A DNA stretch of 64,000 nt from assembly GCA_965153455.1 (NCBI GenBank), contig OZ234502.1, positions 14,663,495 through 14,727,494 of the forward strand. Direction: 5' to 3'. The position numbers and the translations under genes were made by a program. Positions 60,117-64,000 of this stretch are shown here, one piece after another. Position 1 is the first letter of the stretch. Every line of letters starts with the position of its first letter. Source of the stretch: Sphagnum compactum (lineage: Eukaryota; Bryophyta; Sphagnopsida; Sphagnales). Below the pieces are notes generated by a model. That model ran no database searches and had not been told where the DNA came from. It saw nothing but the letters and a program-made list of their open reading frames with translations.

Positions 60117-61969
60117 GATCATATGAGCCCATTTTAGACATCTACGTCTCAAGAGATTTTTAATGATATAAAGAAGTTTTCAATTCAATGAGTTTTGACC
60201 CCCTGAAGTCACTCTTTGAAAACTTGAGACTCCAACCCCCAAAATGGGAGTCCATTTGGGAGTGCATGGTTCATTCCCTTACACTCCCTTGCATTCTCAA
60301 GAGTGCAAATGTGACTCCCATGTTGCATTTTCAACTCGCACCTTTTTGTGCCTTTGCTTTGGTCACAAAAATATGACTACATGTTTTTTTTACTTAAAAA
60401 ACTTTTACATGCAAATGAATTTTTGAATGTAATTTTTTGTAACGTGTTTTTAAAAATATATAAATGTTCCGTGCATCAATTGTTTTTTTGTTAGTCATTA
60501 TTGAACACATGTGAATTTTTAAAAGTGTGCAAATTCTTTACAAATTCAATGTTTCATTTTGAAAAATAATCAAAATTTTAAATCATCACCAAAATTCATA
60601 TTGGATTACATACAAATGTAAAATTTAAAGCCATATTCAAAATTAACATTGTCAATTTTTAAATAATTCATGTTGTCATAGACTTTTATGGGAATCATCA
60701 TAAATTTTTTGATTGAATTTTAAGAATATTATGGACTCATAATGGACTTTTGAAATGACAACATTTCGTTTGTCACATACTAAAAATGAAAAATTGGACT
60801 AAAAAATTATTTTAAAGTAGTGTGAAATTTTATAAAAAAGTATCATCAAATGAAAAATTTATTTGTGAAATGCATTGAAACTTTCTTAATACATGTACTT
60901 TCATAAATGCATGGATTTTTTGATCAATCACATGTTTAGGGATATTCATAGGTTGGTGTATTAATATTCATGATTAAAAGCATAGGGAATAATTATAGGA
61001 TTTATGGTTTGATAATTGTTAAAATTGCAAAACAAATCATTGGTGTTAGATTGTGGACTTTGAAACACCACTTTTGAGCCACCTAACCATGATTTTGCCC
61101 ATGTTGCTTATGTTTTGGTAGAAATATATTCCATAGGAAATATGTTTCTATGGGAATATGTTTCGGTGAATATGTTTCTATTTAAATATGTTTTGTTCAA
61201 ATATCTATTTTAAATTCCAGTCATTTTAGATGCTTCATTTGTTTCGAACTATACAGATATATTATTTGTAATAGGCCAATATTATGTTTTGTGAAGTTTT
61301 TTAAGATTGTGAACATGTTTTAGTTTTTGGGGAATTTTCTAACTTTTAGTGTTTTGGTTTGTTTCTTATATTTTGGTGTGTTTTTTATGTTTTGTTGTGT
61401 TGTTTTGGAATGTATAGAATGTTTTTGTTTCTTGGTATTCATCTTATGAATGTTAGGTTATTAATATTATTATGTTTTGAAAGGTTAGGTGATCATAATA
61501 GTAGAAAATGCATCATATCTAATGTATGTGACGGTCAGAAATTAACTTTTTTGAAACCTAGAACAACCCTAATACACCCAACGCATGTTCCCAAGTATCT
61601 TTGATGAACATCTATGACGGGTTTTACTGTTGGTTTGATGGTTTAATGTCAAAATGGAATGGTTATCCCTCGTCTCATTTGTCGCTTTTGAGTTGCTCCT
61701 TGCTAGTTCCAAGTTTTGCTTTTGATGGACCATTTATATCAACTTTGTTTTTCAAAAGTTTCATTTTCTTACACGACATTATTTTGTTGTAGAGTAACTT
61801 GAGTTTTTTAGAATTGTTGTGTTGTAGTTATAATTGTAATTTTCGTCTTGAAAACAATACATACAATTTTTTTGGTGCTAACAAAGGGAATGATTTTTAG
61901 AAAGAAGCCTTATGATAAGAGAGGTAAAACAATCTAGAAGGGCAAATTAAAAACTTGCGTTACAACGAA

Positions 61970-63070
61970 CAGTAATGGAGGGCCCCAAAAGAAAGGATGC
62001 TAGTGTGGATTTACCATCAAAACATTAAATGTCCTCCCTATAGTTATAGACCTAGTGATGACATTCTTCATTTTGCACATTAAAATTCTTTAAAATTCTT
62101 CATTTAGCACCTTGTCATAACATTCTTTACCCGCGAATGTTTACCAAATTACACTGGTTGATCTATAAAATTTTTAAAAATTCTTACTTCTTTGGGCTTC
62201 CATAACATTATCGCACCAAGAATGTCATAACTATGGTTATAGAGAAATGCTATTATGAGAAGAAACACATCAATGCCACAAGAGGTTTTTGTGATGGGAA
62301 CATTTTCTAAGGGGACAAAGTAGCATTTGCAACACATGTTTCAGGAGCTTTAAAAAATTTTGTATTAAAAAACCCACGATTGGGCCATTCTGTTTCATAA
62401 TCATTGCAAAACATTATAGAAACGTGTAGCATCTTGTTGAGACTAACGGTTGCTTGATGAGGGACACCTTTTTATGCAAACAAGACAAACGTAACATAGT
62501 AAGTAAATCAACAAAGGAAACCTATAAAAAACATGAGAATGATATCTATAATGTTCACATGTGGACTCAAGAGGACCTAAACGTTTTGTTTTATTATCAA
62601 GAGAGTGGGTTGGAAGTTGGTGGAAATCTAACTCGATAGATATCTTGTTCACAATTAGAATTTAGAGTCCCTAGCAGTACACAATAATGCAACAATATGG
62701 TCATTAGAATGCCATCACAATCGATGCTACCTTTGGAATAAATGAAAACAAGGTAAGTTTTCTTTTTGCAAATTCAATACATGTTTCAAAACCTAGAAAT
62801 CCTCTTGAAACATGATGAAACATGTCTGAAAATTGTTGAAACATGCTCAAATATGGTTATGTTCATACTAGTTTCCATTGTATACAATGATGATGTTTGA
62901 TGATTGGAAGAATGGTGTCCAGTTACGTAATCACATCTCGAAAAAAACAAAACAATTTGTCCAAATGGATGGATGCTATCAATCGAAAGATGCAAGAATC
63001 AAAACTAGATTGAAAATTAAATGCTTTCATCGTTGATGATGTTAATGTAGAAATCGATAGTCTAAAGTTT
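61970..63070 (+). pseudogene. MULE/FAR1-type transposase pseudogene, copy 2, split by a MITE
   Basis: Nearly identical to the copy 1 pseudogene at 10640-11540, with the same frame breaks, the same GTAAGT donor (near 62753) and the phase-0 intron. The hAT MITE lies inside its first coding block, in the codons for VLPIVIEKCYY. Because the stops are shared with copy 1, the gene was already dead before the duplication. Confidence 0.7.
62051..62235. mobile_element. hAT-type MITE, 185 bp, second copy
   Basis: The same element as 7772-7956 in reverse orientation and of exactly the same length. It starts CCTAGTGATGACATTCTT and is flanked by a perfect 8-bp duplication, GTTATAGA (62043-62050 and 62236-62243). 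The empty site is present in copy 1 at 10705-10712, so the insertion happened after the segmental duplication. Confidence 0.9.
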
Positions 63071-64000
63071 AAATGCTTTATCTTTCTATAGGTTGGGTTT
63101 GTAATATTTCATTGAAATCTATGTTTCAAAGTTCAAGCTTTCTATGTTTCAATTTGGATGTAGTTCACTTTGTAAGTTGAATCTGATTTAATATTGAACT
63201 ATGTTATGTTTCGAATTTCGTTTCATCATGGGTTCCCCAATAATTTCTCCAATGCTTTATCTTTCAATTCTTTCATGTCTACCAATGTTCTATCATCACG
63301 CCAGGTTGTAAGGGATTATGTTTTGATTTTTTAAAGCTGTCATTTGATTCAACCTATTGCCTTGAGGGTATGTTTTGTATTGGTATGTATTGTGTACTTA
63401 TGTTTCAGTGAAATATTTTCAACCCGTAACTTGGGCGGGCTTAACGTGGTGTGTAGACAATGACCTCTACAGACTAAACCATGTAATTGATGTTCTCACA
63501 AAATCTAAAACCCAGTCTAATAACCTTCTATAAAACTTATAGTGCTTGCTGGTTATTTCATAAAAGCTGCTGCTTCAAATCAGGGTTTTTGGAAAAACCC
63601 AATCTGGAATTAGAGGTTCTTCAATTTCCAAAAATTGCAAGCAGAGGTTCTTTCAGTTTATAAAGACCTGGGGATTTTTGTCCATTGCTATTTGTTATCC
63701 ACTGTCAGAGAGCAGATTTACAGGAATCTTCCATGGTGGAAGTAAATTCTTACAATTCAAAATTCATGATACTTTCTTTGGATTGAAAAGAAACCTGTCA
63801 TCTTTACATTGGAGAGGGACCGGACTTGCGGTCATTCGGTATTTTGAGGTGAGGCGCCTCAAAACACAGAATGGCCTTGAGATTGGGCCGTCTCCTATCA
63901 GAAAAATTGGAACTAGAGGTAATTAAAAAAAAAAAGGAATGACCAACACTTGTAAGATGTCTCCCACTCCTAAATGCTAGACATAAGGTCCCTCATCTTT

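Larger units (their letters stand above)
60117..64000. repeat. Segmental duplication, copy 2, right part
   Basis: Aligns with 8778-12500, with differences only every few tens of bases. The alignment runs to the window edge, so whether this copy also carries an SPX gene beyond 64000 cannot be seen. Confidence 0.85.

Overview
This is AT-rich nuclear DNA of a land plant. The evidence is an SPX-domain gene with short plant-type introns, CCCTAAA telomere-type repeats, CACTA, hAT and PIF/Harbinger-type small elements, a MULE/FAR1-type transposase remnant and a Ty3/gypsy element primed by initiator tRNA-Met. The sequence alone does not fix the species. The type of the MULE and Ty3 proteins reminds me of seed-free plants, but that is only an impression. 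Genes are very sparse: one intact host gene is supported, and almost everything else is transposon sequence or old duplication.

Layout. (1) 1-12500 and 48887-64000 are two copies of one long segment. They are very similar, so the duplication is fairly recent. Copy 1 alone has 3421-8777, which carries tandem repeats, a RING-like reading frame and a 185-bp hAT-type MITE. Copy 2 alone has a complete 7.9-kb Ty3 element (51410-59339) and a second copy of the same MITE (62051-62235). Both copies carry a decayed MULE transposase gene. (2) 11140-20370 and 33905-43800 are an older, more diverged pair (called A and B here). A holds the intact three-exon SPX gene (15759-17211, minus strand). B has lost exons 1 and 2 and the promoter and keeps a frameshifted exon 3 (39315-39765). 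B is also interrupted by a 771-bp TIR element and by a 2586-bp CACTA element. (3) About 19560-22830 and 23520-26260 form a still older tandem duplication with several MITEs. (4) 27553-33870 and 43800-45797 hold no recognisable gene. (5) 45798-48881 is a second non-autonomous CACTA element that contains a degenerate satellite with a period of about 180 bp.

Because the segments are duplicated, several insertions can be compared with their empty sites in the paralogous copy. This confirms the ends and target duplications of the Ty3 element (AGTG), the first CACTA element (AAA), the hAT MITE (8 bp) and, less exactly, the Harbinger MITE (TTA).

Function. The SPX protein is expected to sense inositol pyrophosphates and so report cellular phosphate status. 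The Ty3 element is dead as it stands: its continuous gag-pol frame has three in-frame stops. Its most unusual part is the leader, which carries two short overlapping reading frames that encode two copies of the same unrecognised domain.
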